64,000 nucleotides of DNA from Novosphingobium sp. MD-1 (lineage in GTDB: Bacteria; Pseudomonadota; Alphaproteobacteria; Sphingomonadales; Sphingomonadaceae): NCBI RefSeq assembly GCF_001014975.1, contig NZ_BBXA01000029.1, positions 62,001 through 126,000 on the forward strand, in the 5' to 3' direction. The notes beneath the pieces are model-generated. The model saw only the letters and a program-made list of their open reading frames with translations. It had not been told where the DNA came from and made no database searches. The stretch's first letter is position 1; each line of letters opens with the position of its first letter. Both the position numbers and the translations under genes were made by a program. Below are positions 16,071-24,763 of the stretch, in pieces.

Positions 16071-16442
16071 TCAGTGGGTGACACGGCGCACCGCCGCGAC
16101 GAGCTTGGCGGGATCGAACGGCTTCACGATCCACCCGGTCGCGCCGGCGGCGCGGGCGCGCGCCTTCTTCTCGTCCGAACTTTCGGTGGTGAGCACCAGG
16201 ATCGGGCGATCGCGGTGCCGTTCGCCTTCGCGCAGGCGCTCGATCAGGCCAAAGCCGTCCAGACGGGGCATGTTGATGTCGGTGATGACGACATCGACTT
16301 CGTTGCTTTCCAGCCAGTCGAGCGCGGCCATGCCGTCTTCGGCCTGCGCCACGTCGAAGCCGTTCGAGGCAAGGGCGTGGTTGAGCAGGGCACGCATGCT
16401 CGGGCTGTCGTCGACGGTCAGGATTCGGGTGGATTTGGTCAT
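16071..16442 (-). CDS. cheY: Chemotaxis response regulator CheY
   Basis: This 123-aa single-domain receiver is the diffusible signal that changes motor rotation when phosphorylated by CheA. The acidic pair is DD at 11-12, the phospho-acceptor is D55 in VVITDINMPRLDG, the switch threonine lies in LVLTTESS (85-86) and the conserved lysine is K107 in VKPFD. There is no output domain, and length and motifs are standard for CheY. It sits between cheD and cheW. The FliM in this window has a strongly diverged N-terminal CheY-docking segment, so the contact may differ from the enteric model. Confidence 0.95.
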   Translation of the reverse strand: MTKSTRILTVDDSPSMRALLNHALASNGFDVAQAEDGMAALDWLESNEVDVVITDINMPRLDGFGLIERLREGERHRDRPILVLTTESSDEKKARARAAGATGWIVKPFDPAKLVAAVRRVTH

Positions 16443-16477
16443 GTCGTGGTTCGCTTTCGAGTATGAAGGGTGTCCTG

Positions 16478-17029
16478 TCAGAACAGTTCGACGTCGCCCG
16501 ACGCCTTTTGCGGGCGGGTGGTGGGTTGAACGGGCGGGGCAAGGCGTTCCTCCACCAAGCGGCAGCGGACCTGCCCCGATGCCGGCCGGAAATCGACGCG
16601 GCGCGCCTGCGTGCCGCCCAGGTCCTCGCGCATCAGCACGATGCCTTCGCGGGTCAGGAAACCGCGGGCGAACTCCGCATTGATCGAACCGATCTTCATC
16701 ATCGTCCGGTTCACGTTCGCGCCGCCGTAAAGATGCGCCTTCAGCCGGTGCTTCCGCGCGCCCCGGGCCAGCATCTCGTTGACCAGCACTTCCATCAGAT
16801 AGACGCCGTAGTGAACGTCGATCGCCGCGGACGGGTTCGAACTGGGCGGTTCCGCCAGCAGGAAGTGGTTCATGCCGCCCACGCGCACCTCCGGATCATA
16901 GAGGCAGGTGGACACGCAACTGCCCAGGACGGTGGTGAATTCCTCGTCCACGCTGTCGCTGGCGAAGGCCTGACCCTGCATGACCGTTCGCCGCTGCGGA
17001 TGGGAAACAACAAGAGGTCGATGGTACAT
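16478..17029 (-). CDS. cheD: Chemoreceptor glutamine deamidase CheD
   Basis: The 183-aa CheD deamidates glutamines of chemoreceptors, adjusting adaptation. The catalytic cysteine lies in VLGSCVSTCLYD and the histidine in GGMNHFLLAEPP, followed by YGVYLMEVLVNEML and AHLYGGANV typical of the family. ATG 17029 was chosen because it directly follows the cheB stop with one base between; the longer frame from 17146 overlaps cheB. A proline-rich tail closes the protein. It is part of the che operon between cheB and cheY. Confidence 0.94.
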   Translation of the reverse strand: MYHRPLVVSHPQRRTVMQGQAFASDSVDEEFTTVLGSCVSTCLYDPEVRVGGMNHFLLAEPPSSNPSAAIDVHYGVYLMEVLVNEMLARGARKHRLKAHLYGGANVNRTMMKIGSINAEFARGFLTREGIVLMREDLGGTQARRVDFRPASGQVRCRLVEERLAPPVQPTTRPQKASGDVELF

Positions 17030-17030
17030 G

Positions 17031-18077
17031 TCAGGCGGCCTTGCTGAAGGTGTGCCGGGCGATCTGGTCGATCGGGGCGACGATGCTGGCGGCGCCCAGC
17101 GCGATGGCTGCCCGGGGCATCCCGAAGACCGCGCAGGTTGCTTCATCCTGCGCGATCGTCAGCGCGCCGGCGCGGGCCATGGACAGCAGACCCTTGGCGC
17201 CGTCGGCCCCCATGCCGGTCAGGAGGATGCCGATCGCGTCCTTGCCCACCACGTCCGCCGCCGACTGAAACAGGGCGTCCACGCTGGGCCGGTGGCCGGA
17301 GATGCGATCGCCCTCACGCAGTTTGGTGCGCAGGATTTGCGGGCCGCTGACCAGAAGGTGGCGGTCGTTGTCCGGCGGGAAATAGATGTGGCCCGGCCGG
17401 AGTGGAAGATCGGGCTGCGCCAGCACCACGTTCGCGGCGCAGGTTCCGTCCAGCGTGCGCGCCACCGCGGCGGTGAACCGCTCGTTGATGTGCTGGACCA
17501 CCAGCGTGGGCGGGCAATCGGCCGGAAACTCCGAAAGCAACGTGTGCAGGGCTTCCACGCCCCCGGTGGACGAGCCGATGACGATGACCTTGGGCGGTCC
17601 CTTTCTGTTCGCCGGAGGCGGGGGAGGGGGCGCGGCGGTGATGGGCGCGGCCGGCGCGGCGTCGTTCGCGAAGCGCACTTTCGCGGCATCGCGCACCAGG
17701 CGCGCCAGCTTTCCGCCATCGTCGAGCGGCAGCGTGCCCGAAATCTGGCTCTTGGCGTAACACTCCACCGCACCCAGCGTGAGCGCGCGGGCGGTGGTTT
17801 CGTTGCCCTGCTGGGTCGCGCCCGAGACGATGATGACGGGCGTGGGGCGCAGCTTCATGATCTTCTCGAGGAAATCCAGGCCGTTCATGCCGGGCATTTC
17901 CACGTCGAGCGTGACCACGTCGGGGTCCAGCTCGCGGATCATCTGGCGGCCTTCGGCGGCGTTCGCGGCAGACGCGACCACCTCGATGTCGCCCTCCCTG
18001 GACAGGCGGGTGTGGAGGATAGCGCGCATGGTCGGAGAATCCTCGACGACGACCACGCGGATCGGGCGTTGGCTCAT
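17031..18077 (-). CDS. cheB: Chemotaxis methylesterase/response regulator CheB
   Basis: This 348-aa protein has an N-terminal receiver (VVVVEDSPTMRAIL, phospho-acceptor in VVTLDVEMPGMNGL) and a C-terminal methylesterase that removes methyl groups from receptor glutamates. All three catalytic residues are visible: the serine in IGSSTGGVEAL, the histidine in VVQHINERF and the aspartate in LTGMGADGAKGL. ATG 18077 overlaps the cheR stop by 4 nt (ATGA). The long open frame that continues to 19004 is only the shadow of cheR. A proline-rich linker joins the two domains. Confidence 0.97.
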   Translation of the reverse strand: MSQRPIRVVVVEDSPTMRAILHTRLSREGDIEVVASAANAAEGRQMIRELDPDVVTLDVEMPGMNGLDFLEKIMKLRPTPVIIVSGATQQGNETTARALTLGAVECYAKSQISGTLPLDDGGKLARLVRDAAKVRFANDAAPAAPITAAPPPPPPANRKGPPKVIVIGSSTGGVEALHTLLSEFPADCPPTLVVQHINERFTAAVARTLDGTCAANVVLAQPDLPLRPGHIYFPPDNDRHLLVSGPQILRTKLREGDRISGHRPSVDALFQSAADVVGKDAIGILLTGMGADGAKGLLSMARAGALTIAQDEATCAVFGMPRAAIALGAASIVAPIDQIARHTFSKAA

Positions 18078-18946
18078 CGTCTGTCTCCCTTGCGATAGAT
18101 CGTGGGCCCAACGCTGGTAAGGTGTTCCAGCGCCGGCCCGGTCACGCGCTCGCTGTGGCCGATGTAGAGATGCCCGCCTGGCGCCAGCTGCTGTGCGAAG
18201 CGGGCCACCAGCCGTTCCTTGGTGGGCGTGTCGAAATAGATCATGACGTTCCGGCAGAAGATGACATCGAACTCCCCGCGCATGGGCCAGGGGCCTTGCA
18301 GGTTGAGCGAGCGGAAACGGACGAGGGCCTGCATTTCCGGCGCGATCGTGGCATCTGCGCCGTCGATCCGGCACCAGGCTTCGCGCAGGCGTTCGGGCAC
18401 CGGCTTCAGATCCTCCGCGCGGTAGCGGGCGGCACTGGCCTTGTGCAGCGCGTGGACCGCGATGTCGCTGGACAGCATCCGCACGTCGCGCTGGGCGATC
18501 GCCAGCCCGGCGTTCCGTTCGGGGCCGAGCAGGGTCATCAGCAGCGACCACGTTTCCTCGCCGCTGGAGCAGCCGGCGGACCAGATGCGCAGCTTCCCGC
18601 CGCGTTCCAGCCGCTTCACGAAGTCCGGCCGCAATTCCTGCGCAAAATGCTCGAAATGATGCGCTTCGCGATAGAAGAACGTGTGGTTCGTCGTGAGGGC
18701 GCAGATCGCGCGCGACCGTTCCTCGTTGTCCTCGCGGATGCGCATGACATAGGAGCCGAACGTGGCGCAGCCGGAATCCCGCACCAGGGGGGCCAGGCGC
18801 GAATAGACTAGCATGGCCTTGCCCGGCGGCAGGACGAGCCCGGCCTCGCGGTGCGCGATCTCGCTGATGGCGGTGAAATCGTCGTTGTCGTAGATGCCCG
18901 GGCTGATCCCGGGCATCGATGGCTCGAACGCGGCGGCGATGTTCAT
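18074..18946 (-). CDS. cheR: Chemoreceptor methyltransferase CheR
   Basis: The 290-aa CheR methylates glutamates of chemoreceptors using S-adenosylmethionine. The recognisable segments are TNHTFFYRE (the receptor-near helix-loop), the SAM-binding AGCSSGEETWSLLM, and FDVIFCRNVMIYFD followed by the HSE turn in YIGHSERV. No pentapeptide-binding insertion of unusual length is seen. The gene overlaps both cheA and cheB by 4 nt, so the three are translationally coupled. Confidence 0.97.
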   Translation of the reverse strand: MNIAAAFEPSMPGISPGIYDNDDFTAISEIAHREAGLVLPPGKAMLVYSRLAPLVRDSGCATFGSYVMRIREDNEERSRAICALTTNHTFFYREAHHFEHFAQELRPDFVKRLERGGKLRIWSAGCSSGEETWSLLMTLLGPERNAGLAIAQRDVRMLSSDIAVHALHKASAARYRAEDLKPVPERLREAWCRIDGADATIAPEMQALVRFRSLNLQGPWPMRGEFDVIFCRNVMIYFDTPTKERLVARFAQQLAPGGHLYIGHSERVTGPALEHLTSVGPTIYRKGDRR

Positions 18947-21153
18947 GCGGCCTCCTGCGCCTGCGTCGGCGTCTGCGCGGCGGAGGCGGACAGGCTGCGC
19001 GCAACCAGGCCGTCCACGTCGATGATCAGCGCCACGCGCCCGTCACCGAGGATCGTCGCTCCGGCCACGCCTTCGACGGACCGGTAATGCGTGTCGAGGC
19101 TCTTGATCACGACCTGCCGCTGATCGCGTATGGCATCGACCAGCAGCGCCGCGCGGCCCGCGCCTTCGGTTTCCACCACGATCAGCACGCCGTGGTCGGG
19201 CGCTTCGGTGGCGCCCACCGCGCCCACGGACGCGTGCAGCGGAATGATCGGGATGAACCGTCCGCGCACGTTGATCATCGCGCGCTGCGTGCCCAGGCCC
19301 TTCACCTGCTCGATGTCGGGACGCAGGCTTTCGACCACGTTGGCCAGCGGAATGACCAGCGTCTGGTCGCCCACGTTGACGACCATGCCATCGGAAATGG
19401 CCAGTGTCAGCGGCATCGTCAGGATGAACGCCGTGCCCTTGCCGGGTTCGGATTCGATGGTGATGCGGCCGCCCAGATCCTTCACGTTCTGGCGCACCAC
19501 GTCCATGCCCACGCCACGGCCGGAGATGTTGGATATGGTCTGCGCGGTGGAAAAGCCGGGTGCGAAGATCAACTGGTCGATTTCTTCCTTCGACAGCTGG
19601 ACATCGGCGGGCACGAGGCCCTTCTCGATCGCCTTGGCCAGCACGCGTTCCCGATCGATGCCGCGCCCGTCGTCCGCAATGCGGATCACGATGCGGCTGG
19701 AACGGTGTTCGGCGGAAAGCGTCAGCGTGCCTTCCGGGGATTTTCCGGCGGCCACCCGCTGGTCGGCTTCCTCGATGCCATGGTCCACCGCGTTGCGGAT
19801 CAGGTGCGTGAGCGGTTCGCCCAGCCGCTCGATCACGGTCTTGTCCAGTTCCGTGCTTTCGCCCGACACGTCCAGCCGCACATGCTTGCCGGTGGACTGG
19901 GTCAGTTCGCGCAGGATGCGCGGGACACGGCTGAACACCGAACCGATCGGCTGTGCGCGGATGGACATCGCGCTTTCCTGAATGTCGCGCGTCAGGCTTT
20001 CGAGGATGGTCAGCTCCTCGGTCGCGGCCACGCCTTCGCTGACCAGGCGTTGTGCCATCATCGCCTGCGCGATCACCAGTTCCCCGACCGCGTCGATCAG
20101 GCGGTCCAGCTTGCCCAGTTCGATGCGGATCGTCTGGTTCGCCGCCGCAGCAGCAGCCGGCGCTGCCGGCGGCGCGGCGGAAGGCGCCTGGCGCGGTGGT
20201 TCCCGTACCGCCGCCGAAGCCGGGGCAGGGGCAGCGGGCGCGCCGTTGCCGGGCTTCGGCTCGGGCAACTGCACCGGCGGCATGGCAAGGCCCCGCCCGA
20301 TCACGAGATCGCATTCGTCGCCGATGAAATCGAAAATGTCGCGAACGGCGGTTTCGTTAACGTCGCCCGGGAAGCTGAAATGCCAGCCGAGATAGCCGGT
20401 TTCCGGATCGATCTTGTCGAGCGGCGGGACTTCCGAGATATCGCACAGCTCGCAGCGGCCACCCAGTTCGATGGCTTCGCGCAGCATCAGCACCGGTTCG
20501 CTGCCGTTGCGCATCGCGCCGGCTTGAGGCCGGACGCGCATTTCCCAGCGCCCCTCGGCATCATCGTCCTCGCTGTCAGCCTCGGGCGACGATCCGCCCA
20601 TGGCCCCGGCGAGATCGTCGAGCATAGCGTCGAGATCGATGTCGAGATCTGCATTGGGGGCGTCCTGCGCCTCCGGAGCGGGTTCGGGTGCCGGCTTCGC
20701 CTTGGCGCTCTTGGCCGGTTTGGCCTTAGGTTCGGGAGCCGGCGGTTCGGGAGCCGGAGCGGCCGCGCCGCCGGCGTTGGCGGCTTGCGCCGCTGTCAGC
20801 TCGGCCAGCAAGGCGGTGTCTTCCGGGGTCTCGCCGGCGCCCTGCGCGGCGGCGACATGATCGCTCAGCGTATCGAGCGCGCGCAGCAGCAACTCGATCA
20901 GCGGTTCGGTCAGCGGCACGGTGCCATCGCGCACATCCGAAAGCAGCGTCTCGAACGTGTGCGTGAACGCCTGGAGCGCGATGAAGCCGAAGGCGCCGGC
21001 GCCACCCTTGATCGAATGGACGCCGCGGAACACCGCGTTCACGGTATCCTCATCCTGCGTGCCCTGCTGGCAGGCGGCCAGCCCGGTTTCGGCGGCGGCC
21101 AGCGATTCCTCGCATTCCGCGAAGAAGATGGCCTGGATTTCCTCGCTGGTCAT
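18943..21153 (-). CDS. cheA: Chemotaxis histidine kinase CheA
   Basis: The 736-aa kinase CheA receives receptor signals and phosphorylates CheY and CheB. It holds an N-terminal Hpt domain with H46 in GVHSIKGGAGAFGF and a long Ala/Pro-rich linker. A middle domain near RNGSEPVLMLREAIELGG is probably the CheY/CheB-binding part. Then come dimerisation helices, the ATP-binding domain (HLIRNAVDHGIE, IADDGRGID, GRGVGMDVV, GKGTAFILTMPLT) and a CheW-like regulatory domain. ATG 21153 overlaps the STAS gene by 4 nt; the open frame upstream to 21438 is a shadow. It belongs to the che operon. Confidence 0.97.
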   Translation of the reverse strand: MTSEEIQAIFFAECEESLAAAETGLAACQQGTQDEDTVNAVFRGVHSIKGGAGAFGFIALQAFTHTFETLLSDVRDGTVPLTEPLIELLLRALDTLSDHVAAAQGAGETPEDTALLAELTAAQAANAGGAAAPAPEPPAPEPKAKPAKSAKAKPAPEPAPEAQDAPNADLDIDLDAMLDDLAGAMGGSSPEADSEDDDAEGRWEMRVRPQAGAMRNGSEPVLMLREAIELGGRCELCDISEVPPLDKIDPETGYLGWHFSFPGDVNETAVRDIFDFIGDECDLVIGRGLAMPPVQLPEPKPGNGAPAAPAPASAAVREPPRQAPSAAPPAAPAAAAAANQTIRIELGKLDRLIDAVGELVIAQAMMAQRLVSEGVAATEELTILESLTRDIQESAMSIRAQPIGSVFSRVPRILRELTQSTGKHVRLDVSGESTELDKTVIERLGEPLTHLIRNAVDHGIEEADQRVAAGKSPEGTLTLSAEHRSSRIVIRIADDGRGIDRERVLAKAIEKGLVPADVQLSKEEIDQLIFAPGFSTAQTISNISGRGVGMDVVRQNVKDLGGRITIESEPGKGTAFILTMPLTLAISDGMVVNVGDQTLVIPLANVVESLRPDIEQVKGLGTQRAMINVRGRFIPIIPLHASVGAVGATEAPDHGVLIVVETEGAGRAALLVDAIRDQRQVVIKSLDTHYRSVEGVAGATILGDGRVALIIDVDGLVARSLSASAAQTPTQAQEAA

Positions 21154-21410
21154 GCCGCGCCTCCATCGAACAGGTCGGCTTGCAGGCCCGCCAGGCGGGC
21201 GATGTCCTGCAGGACGGGCGAGGGGAGAATGGTTGCTCCGCCTTGCGAACGGCGCGCGCTGACCAGCAATTGCAACATGGCCTGCCCGATCTGCGTGCAT
21301 TCGCGCGCGTCGATCTGCAGCGGGCCTGAACCAAGCGATGCGATCATCGCGGGCAGCACCGCTTCGGCGGCAGCCCGATCGCAGCGCGATGGCAGGGTTA
21401 TGGTCGGCAT
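21150..21410 (-). CDS. STAS domain protein, first gene of the che operon
   Basis: This 86-aa protein is a lone STAS domain, as in lipid-carrier MlaB and anti-sigma antagonist proteins. The core strand reads LQIDARECTQIGQAMLQLLVSA. At the place where antagonists carry a phosphorylated serine there is QIGQA, so regulation by that phosphorylation is unlikely. The start at 21410 follows GGAAC. STAS proteins at the head of che clusters are known in other bacteria, but their task is not established; contact with CheA is a guess. Confidence 0.8.
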   Translation of the reverse strand: MPTITLPSRCDRAAAEAVLPAMIASLGSGPLQIDARECTQIGQAMLQLLVSARRSQGGATILPSPVLQDIARLAGLQADLFDGGAA

Positions 21411-21637
21411 CGTGACGGTTCCTTCGCGTGGCGTGCATCCGATCCCGGCGGGCTGGCGGCCCGGCCGTTTTCGCTGGGATGCTTCTTAACCATCGAGGCG
21501 CAAAGGCTGCCTTGAGGGGAACCTAGGTTGAGATACCTATCCCCGCGGATGCAATTTGCTTGGTGATAAAGCGTTAAGCCTGTTTGCCGTGAAGGGGTGC
21601 CGCCTGGGCACGCCTGCAGGCGAAGGTTTGCAAGCAA
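21411..21637. other. Divergent che / cheB2 intergenic region
   Basis: This 227-bp gap between the che operon and the second cheB gene should carry both promoters. For the plus strand a sigma-28-like promoter is visible (see 21567-21593). For the che operon no clear sigma-54 or sigma-28 sequence was found. No gene is seen. Confidence 0.5.
21567..21593 (+). promoter_or_regulatory. Candidate sigma-28 promoter of the second cheB gene
   Basis: TAAA (21567-21570), 15 bases, then GCCGTGAA (21586-21593) resembles the FliA consensus TAAA-N15-GCCGATAA. The start codon follows 45 bp later. It shares the TAAA/TTAA-N15-GCCG form with sites before fliC, flgM and fliD. Confidence 0.5.
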
Positions 21638-22666
21638 ATGCACGAAGCAAGAGTTCTTGTCGTTGACGATTCAGCCGCGATGCGCGCGCTGTTTTCGGAT
21701 ATTCTGGACCAGGCGAAGAACGTCCGGGTCGTGGGCGCGGCGGCCAATGCCGCCGAGGCGCGCGACCAGATCGACGCGCTGCGCCCGAACGTGATCACGC
21801 TCGACGTCGAAATGCCGGGCATGAGCGGAATCGAGTTCCTTGAGGAGATCATGGAGTACAATCCGCTGCCCGTCGTCATGCTGTCGAGCCTGACGCAGGC
21901 GGGCACCGAAACCTCGCTCAAGGCGTTCGAGCTGGGCGCGGTGGAGTGCTTTCCCAAGCCGCTGCGCGCCACGCCGGAACAGTTCAACAAGTCGGTCGGC
22001 AAGCTGGGCAAGATCGTGCTGGCGGCCGCCAACAGCAACGTGCGCGATCGCAAGACCGTGCGGGACCAGAAGCAGGTCGATGCCCAGTTCGAATGGAACG
22101 GCCGCATCGTGGCGTGCAGCGCCTCGATGGGCGGGATCGACGCGCTGACGACGCTCCTTTCCGATTTTCCGTCCAATTGCCCGCCGACCATCGTCGCCCT
22201 CCAGGCGGAGCCGGCCCTCGTCGAAACGTTCATCAAACGGCTGAACACCGACCTGAAGTGCGCGGTGAAGGCGGCGAAGGACGGCGCGGCGCTCAGCCAG
22301 GGCACGATCCACATCGCCGCCGATCCCGAATGCCATGTCGTGGTGGAACCGGGTACGCCGCCGCGCATCCGCCTGATCGCGCGCGAACCGATCGAGGGCG
22401 CGCGACCTTCCGCCAATCTGCTCTACGGCTCGATCGCGCGTGGCGCGGTTCCCGCAGTGGGCGCGGTGCTGACCGGTATGGGCAGCGATGGCGCGAAGGG
22501 ACTGAAGCTGTTGCGCGAAGCCGGCTGCGATACCTTCGCGCAGGACCGCAAGACCGCGCTGGTAGCCGAAGCGCCGACGGCCGCCATCGAACTCGATGCC
22601 GCTTCGCGCGAGGTGGCGCTGGATGAACTCGCGGCCGCCATGATCGGCTGTTGCAATATTGGTTGA
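21638..22666 (+). CDS. CheB-like receiver/methylesterase lacking the catalytic histidine
   Basis: The 342-aa product has the CheB layout: a receiver with D56 in VITLDVEMPGMSGIEFL and a methylesterase-like domain. The serine position is kept (S163 in CSASMGG) and so is the aspartate (D284 in LTGMGSDGAKG). The histidine of VQH is replaced by glutamine (Q189 in CPPTIVALQAE), and the usual RPSVD reads RPSAN. It is thus probably inactive as an esterase and may act as a phosphorylation-dependent binder or regulator. The gene is alone and divergent from the che operon, with a sigma-28-like promoter. Compare the intact CheB encoded at 17031-18077. Confidence 0.9.
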   Translation: MHEARVLVVDDSAAMRALFSDILDQAKNVRVVGAAANAAEARDQIDALRPNVITLDVEMPGMSGIEFLEEIMEYNPLPVVMLSSLTQAGTETSLKAFELGAVECFPKPLRATPEQFNKSVGKLGKIVLAAANSNVRDRKTVRDQKQVDAQFEWNGRIVACSASMGGIDALTTLLSDFPSNCPPTIVALQAEPALVETFIKRLNTDLKCAVKAAKDGAALSQGTIHIAADPECHVVVEPGTPPRIRLIAREPIEGARPSANLLYGSIARGAVPAVGAVLTGMGSDGAKGLKLLREAGCDTFAQDRKTALVAEAPTAAIELDAASREVALDELAAAMIGCCNIG

Positions 22667-22776
22667 GGCCGGCAGCGGGCGGTGTTGACCCGATGCCGGC
22701 ACGGCGATCGATCCGGACCGTGCGTCCCATAGCCTTCGGGGACAAGGGGCGGGGCCGGTGCGGGGGATCGTGACCG

Positions 22777-22794
22777 GCGGACAGATGTGTCCGC
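22777..22794. terminator. Hairpin between cheB2 and fliS
   Basis: GCGGACA (22777-22783) and TGTCCGC (22788-22794) with a GATG loop form a 7-bp stem in the spacer between two convergent transcripts. It may be a terminator, although no T-run follows on either strand. Confidence 0.35.
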
Positions 22795-22871
22795 GACCGG
22801 TCCGGATCGATCAATCCGTCCGCAATCCATGATGAGAGCCTGATCGCAAGCGCGACGAACGGCGGCGGCGT

Positions 22872-23252
22872 TCAGCCGCGCGCCGCTTGCAGCATGGCCT
22901 GACGGATCTCGAGGAAGTCCGCGCGAATGGTGGTCAACCGTTCCGCGTCGAAGTTCACCGCGGAATCAAGCACCGAGCGGCGTGCAGCCTGGTAGAGCTG
23001 GATGAGCGCGGGGCCGGTAGGGTTGGCGGTATCCACCCCCATTTCCAGCGCCAGCAGCGAGGAAACGGCGCGCGTGAGCGCCGCGCTTTTCGCGGCATTG
23101 TCGCCGCGCCCCGCCGCATAGATCGCGCGCGATAGCGAGCCGGTGAACTGTTCCAGGCACAGGTCCACCAGTTGTCGCGGATCGGCGCCGAACACGCGGG
23201 CGTCAAAATCGACCCGGCGATAGGCCTCGCTGGGATCCCGGAGATACCGCAT
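22872..23252 (-). CDS. fliS: Flagellin export chaperone FliS
   Basis: The 126-aa FliS binds newly made flagellin in the cytoplasm and guides it to the export gate. The helical bundle pattern is seen from YLRDPSEAYRRVDFDARVFGADPRQLVDLCLEQF through ALTRAVSSLLALEMGVD to FDAERLTTIRADFLEIRQAM. The start codon overlaps the fliD stop by one base (TGATG), so the two genes are coupled. It is the last gene of the fliD-fliS unit. Confidence 0.93.
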   Translation of the reverse strand: MRYLRDPSEAYRRVDFDARVFGADPRQLVDLCLEQFTGSLSRAIYAAGRGDNAAKSAALTRAVSSLLALEMGVDTANPTGPALIQLYQAARRSVLDSAVNFDAERLTTIRADFLEIRQAMLQAARG

Positions 23253-24718
23253 CAGCCACTGGAGCTCTTGGAGTTCCAGGCGGAGATCTGCGCCTGCAGG
23301 AAGGACAGCGTCGATTTCGACGCGCTAAGCCGCGTGTCGAGCGAGGCGAAGCGGCTGACCATCTGCTGGCGCAGCGTTTCCTGTTGGGCGGCAAGATCGC
23401 TCTTGTCGCTCGCGGCCTTGGTCTGCGCCGCCGTCAGGCGGTTGACGGTCCCGGTCAGCGAACTGGGGTCCACTGCCGAGGTGAGGTTGCGCGAGATCTT
23501 GTCGAACGAGGCGTAGACGCCATACAGGCCGTTGGTGAACATGGCCGCGGATTCGGAAGGGTAGTTCGCCAGCGTGGCGGACAGGCGGTTCGAATCCAGC
23601 GTGAACGTGCCGTCGCGCTGGATCACCAGCCCGAGATCGGACAGCGTCTTGGGCGCGCCGGCGGCGGCGTTGGGCATGATCACCGTGCTGCCAAGCGTCG
23701 TCAGCGTGTTCTGCAGCGATCGCGCGCCGGGATCGTTGTTCAACGCACCCGAGTTGGGATCCGTGTCGTTCTTCAGTTCGCCCGCGACCGAGTTCAGCGC
23801 GTCGACGAGATCGGACATGGCCGTCGAAATGGCGCTGGTGGGGTCGGAAAAGCCGATGGTCGTGGGCGAGCCGGCATTGGTGCCGGTCAGCTTGAGCGTC
23901 AGGCCCGGCGCGGCGTCGGTGATGGTGTTGGACGTGCTCGTGCGCTGCACGCCGTCCAGCTTGAACACCGCGTCGGTCGCGGTGGTGGTCAAGCGCGAAA
24001 GATCGCCGGAAGGGGACCAGGCGAGATTCGACAGGCCCGGATCGGAGGCGTTTTCAGATGCTTCCAGGACGAAGCCGTTGGCCGCGCCATCCTTGCCCTT
24101 GAGCACGAGCTGCGCGCCGTTGGAGCCGTTCGCGACATAGGCGGTGACGCCTGCGCTCGAAGCGTTGATCGCCGTTGCTACATCCGACAGCGTGGCGCCG
24201 GTCGGCACGGTGATGTTCACGGCGCTGTGGCTCGTATCCTCGGTGAAGGAGGAGCCGGACACGGTGCCGAACTTCAGCGTCAGCGTGCCCGAACCTACGG
24301 TCGAGGTCGACGCGGCATAGACCGGCGAGCTGAGCGTCTGGCTCTTGGCGACCGAAGTCACTTCCAGCGAATAGGTGCCGCTGCCCGAAAGGGTTCCCTT
24401 GGTGACGGAGGCCACGCTCGCATTGGTGATGGTCGGCGTCACGGCAAGGTCGCCCGTGCGCACGCGCGTGCCGAGCGAGGTGGCCAGCGAGGAGATCATG
24501 CTTTTCAGCGTGGACGCGGCCGAGATCTGCGTCGTCAGCTTGTCGTACTTGGTGCTGAGCTGGTCGATCCGGCTCGCGTACTGGGCCGACGAAAGCTGCT
24601 CAGCCAGCGACGCCATGTTGATGCCGCTGCCACCGCCGAGGGCCGACAGCAATGTCGACGTGACCGACGAGGATGATGTCGACGAGGTCGTGCTCGAAGT
24701 GGATGAGGTCGTAGCCAT
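23252..24718 (-). CDS. fliD: Flagellar filament cap protein FliD
   Basis: This 488-aa protein caps the filament tip and helps flagellin fold there. The N-terminal part has the family segment GGGSGINMASLAEQLSSAQYASRIDQL, the middle carries the usual Ser/Thr-rich domains (YSLEVTSVAKSQTL; LVLKGKDGAANGF; PGLTLKLTG), and the C-terminal coiled coil ends near FLQAQISAWNS. The first 20 residues are an unusual Ser/Thr tract. A sigma-28-like promoter ends only 8 bp before the ATG, which would make a nearly leaderless message; no strong ribosome-binding sequence is seen. Confidence 0.95.
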   Translation of the reverse strand: MATTSSTSSTTSSTSSSSVTSTLLSALGGGSGINMASLAEQLSSAQYASRIDQLSTKYDKLTTQISAASTLKSMISSLATSLGTRVRTGDLAVTPTITNASVASVTKGTLSGSGTYSLEVTSVAKSQTLSSPVYAASTSTVGSGTLTLKFGTVSGSSFTEDTSHSAVNITVPTGATLSDVATAINASSAGVTAYVANGSNGAQLVLKGKDGAANGFVLEASENASDPGLSNLAWSPSGDLSRLTTTATDAVFKLDGVQRTSTSNTITDAAPGLTLKLTGTNAGSPTTIGFSDPTSAISTAMSDLVDALNSVAGELKNDTDPNSGALNNDPGARSLQNTLTTLGSTVIMPNAAAGAPKTLSDLGLVIQRDGTFTLDSNRLSATLANYPSESAAMFTNGLYGVYASFDKISRNLTSAVDPSSLTGTVNRLTAAQTKAASDKSDLAAQQETLRQQMVSRFASLDTRLSASKSTLSFLQAQISAWNSKSSSG

Positions 24719-24725
24719 GACGAAA

Positions 24726-24752
24726 AGAACGGTCCCTGGGCCGGTGAGTTAA
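24726..24752 (-). promoter_or_regulatory. Candidate sigma-28 promoter of fliD-fliS
   Basis: On the minus strand TTAA (24752-24749), 15 bases, then ACCGTTCT (24733-24726). It matches the flgM site TTAA-N15-GCCGTTCT except for one base. Start of transcription would fall at or next to the fliD ATG. Confidence 0.45.
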
Positions 24753-24763
24753 GGGGTGACGGA

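Noticed and set aside
17031..19004. 657-aa frame as a CheR-CheB fusion
   Set aside because: Upstream of 18077 the frame is an out-of-frame shadow of cheR; real cheR and cheB overlap by 4 nt.
18919..21489. 856-aa open frame opposite cheA
   Set aside because: It is a low-complexity Arg/Gly/His-rich shadow of the GC-rich cheA gene, which has full CheA motifs.
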